The translations under genes and the position numbers were made by a program. The notes below the pieces were generated by a model. That model was not told the DNA's origin. It worked only from the letters and a program-made list of their open reading frames with translations, and did not search any database. Shown here in pieces: positions 63,801-64,000 of a DNA stretch of 64,000 nt (its first letter is position 1; the number at the start of each line of letters is the position of its first letter). Source of the stretch: Desulfobaccales bacterium. GTDB lineage: Bacteria; Desulfobacterota; Desulfobaccia; Desulfobaccales; 0-14-0-80-60-11. Where the stretch lies: the NCBI GenBank assembly GCA_037481655.1, contig JBBFLF010000013.1, positions 17,319 to 81,318 on the forward strand. Reading direction: 5' to 3'.

Positions 63801-63939
63801 GGGCGGCCTGCTCTTCTCCCAGCTCATCACCCTGTACCTCACCCCGGTGTTTTACCTCTATATGGAACGGCTGCAGGCGGCGGTGAAGAAAATCAGAGTC
63901 TGGCGGCGAGGGGAGGCGGCGGTGCCGGTGAGAGACTGA
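60832..63939 (+). CDS. RND efflux permease (AcrB/MdtB-like, HAE1 family)
   Basis: 1035-residue inner-membrane proton-driven pump with twelve membrane spans and two large periplasmic loops. Family features include the start AGPFIRRPVMTTLVMLGLLLFG, the proton-relay aspartates in TM4 near residue 400 (AVGFVVDDAIVVLEN), and a lysine-containing TM10 segment (MLVGIVKKNAIMMIDFA). Paired with the adaptor upstream. Substrate range (drugs, solvents, lipids) cannot be deduced from sequence. Complete; it ends 61 bases before the window edge. Confidence 0.94.
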   Translation: MNLAGPFIRRPVMTTLVMLGLLLFGLISYRYLPVSQLPNVDFPTILVNAQLPGATPETMAAAVATPLEREFSTISGLEALNSVNAHGFSQITLTFALSKDLDAAAQDVQAAIAKAARFLPPEMPSQPTYSKVNPADMPVLYIALTSATLPLSTIHEYADTLMAQRISMVEGVAQVQVFGAQKYAVRIQVDPKALAARGIGLDEVAQAVQQANVNLPTGTLSGPHQAFALQATGQLTQAAAYRPLIIAYRQGHPVRLQDVGQVLDSVEEDKIASWYKQSRAVVLAIQRQPGTNTIEVVDRVRQLLPTFRNQIPGAVDLVVLYDRSESIRESVRDVKFTLILAVALVILVIFLFIRNLSATIIPSLALPLSIIGTFPVMYQLGYSIDNLSLMALTLAVGFVVDDAIVVLENIVRHMEMGKGRFQAALDGSREIGFTIVSMTLSLAAAFIPILFMGGILGRLLHEFAVTITAAILVSGVVSLTLTPMLCSRYLRPPKEEHHGRLYAVSERFFELMLQGYDATLKAVLARPGVTLFASGIILALTVYLFAVMPKGFLPSEDQGTIFCFTEAAQGISFEAMKERQQEVGRVVLTHPAVRSYFSAIGASTHNPSANTGRLFIQLKPRHERPHVDEVIKELRPLLASVPGITVYPQNLPPIRIGGTLTKSLYQFTLQGPDIQELYHYAGLLEAKMKALPGLQDVTSDLLIKNPQVEVIIHRDKAAALGLSAHKIEEALYSAYGTRQVSTILAPNNQYKVILELLPQYQADPAALPLLYVRNNAGQLVPLNAAVTLKRSYGPLTVNHAGQLPAVTLSFNLKPGVALSEAVDAVTRLARETLPPTLTTGFQGTAQAYQSSLKGLWLLLVMAILVIYLILGMLYESFIHPLTILSGLPSAGLGALVTLLLFRHDLNIYAFVGIIMLVGIVKKNAIMMIDFALEAQRTEGKAPAAAIYQGALIRFRPIMMTTMAALMGALPIALGFGAGGEARQPLGLAVVGGLLFSQLITLYLTPVFYLYMERLQAAVKKIRVWRRGEAAVPVRD

Positions 63940-64000
63940 GGGGAGGGCCGGGGGACCAACGGCCCCCCGCCCTCCCCTCAGACTCCCCTCCCAACCCCCC
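63938..64000. repeat. GC-rich intergenic hairpin, dispersed family A (cut by window end)
   Basis: GAGGGGAGGGCCGGGGG and CCCCCCGCCCTCCCCTC form a hairpin right after the permease stop codon. It is followed by ACTCCCCTCCCAACCCCC, the same tail as at 17044-17061. Confidence 0.75.

Overview
This window comes from a GC-rich genome of an anaerobic, sulfur-metabolising bacterium. It most likely belongs to the Desulfobacterota, with Desulfobacca-type acetate-oxidising sulfate reducers the closest fit I can suggest. The reasons are a HdrCBA-MvhD-MetVF cluster of the Wood-Ljungdahl methyl branch, a cofactor-B12 ribonucleotide reductase, a group 3b [NiFe] hydrogenase, an SQR-family flavoprotein, a TauE/SafE exporter, a siroheme-decarboxylase-type heme gene, and several sigma-54 activators. 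The assignment is inferred from gene content. No rRNA, tRNA, CRISPR array or transposase was seen.

Layout. 1-2.2 kb: a truncated CDS, fabH, and a small AT-rich island with two tiny genes. 2.2-7.5 kb: nrdJ, then an SQR-like flavoprotein read through an in-frame TGA, a DUF1641 protein and, convergent to them, a rhodanese/ferritin-like fusion. 7.7-12.4 kb (minus): group 3b hydrogenase genes hyhB, a cNMP-binding protein, hyhG, hyhS and hyhL. 12.5-15.2 kb (minus): amt, glnK and an outer-membrane protein behind a sigma-54 promoter. 15.3-21.2 kb: sugar aminotransferases and housekeeping genes (SRPBCC, ROK kinase, Sua5, DUF523/DUF1722). 21.3-24.1 kb: a secreted beta-helix protein and a zinc-ribbon membrane protein. 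24.4-29.2 kb: a histidine kinase/sigma-54 regulator pair facing a Lon protease that carries an inserted receiver domain. 29.7-34.2 kb: USP-like, TauE/SafE and PEP-synthase-like genes. 34.5-46.8 kb: a long Hdr/Mvh/Met operon with large fused flavin/iron-sulfur proteins, behind a sigma-54 site and ending in a clear terminator. 47.2-51.8 kb (minus): rfbB, a hybrid kinase and a sigma-54 regulator. 52-58.7 kb (minus): a catalytically dead site-2-protease homologue, an OFA-type transporter, hemL, ahb-type heme gene, DUF192 and DUF4301. 59-64 kb: a cold-shock gene and an RND efflux adaptor/permease pair.

The strongest unusual signal is at 4746-6023. An SQR-family gene is interrupted by TGA exactly where the family has its catalytic C-terminal cysteine. 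The frame continues to the expected C-terminus, and a perfect 8-bp hairpin with a GGUC apical loop starts 17 nt after the TGA, as in a bacterial SECIS. I read it as a selenocysteine-containing sulfide:quinone-oxidoreductase-like protein. Other points of note are a 968-residue HdrA/ferredoxin/MvhD/molybdopterin-binding/GcvH-like fusion whose GcvH part keeps the lipoyl-lysine position, a Lon protease with a response-regulator receiver domain inserted before its AAA+ module, a 1490-residue double HdrA with an NfnB/GltD-like insert, and a family of GC-rich intergenic hairpins.
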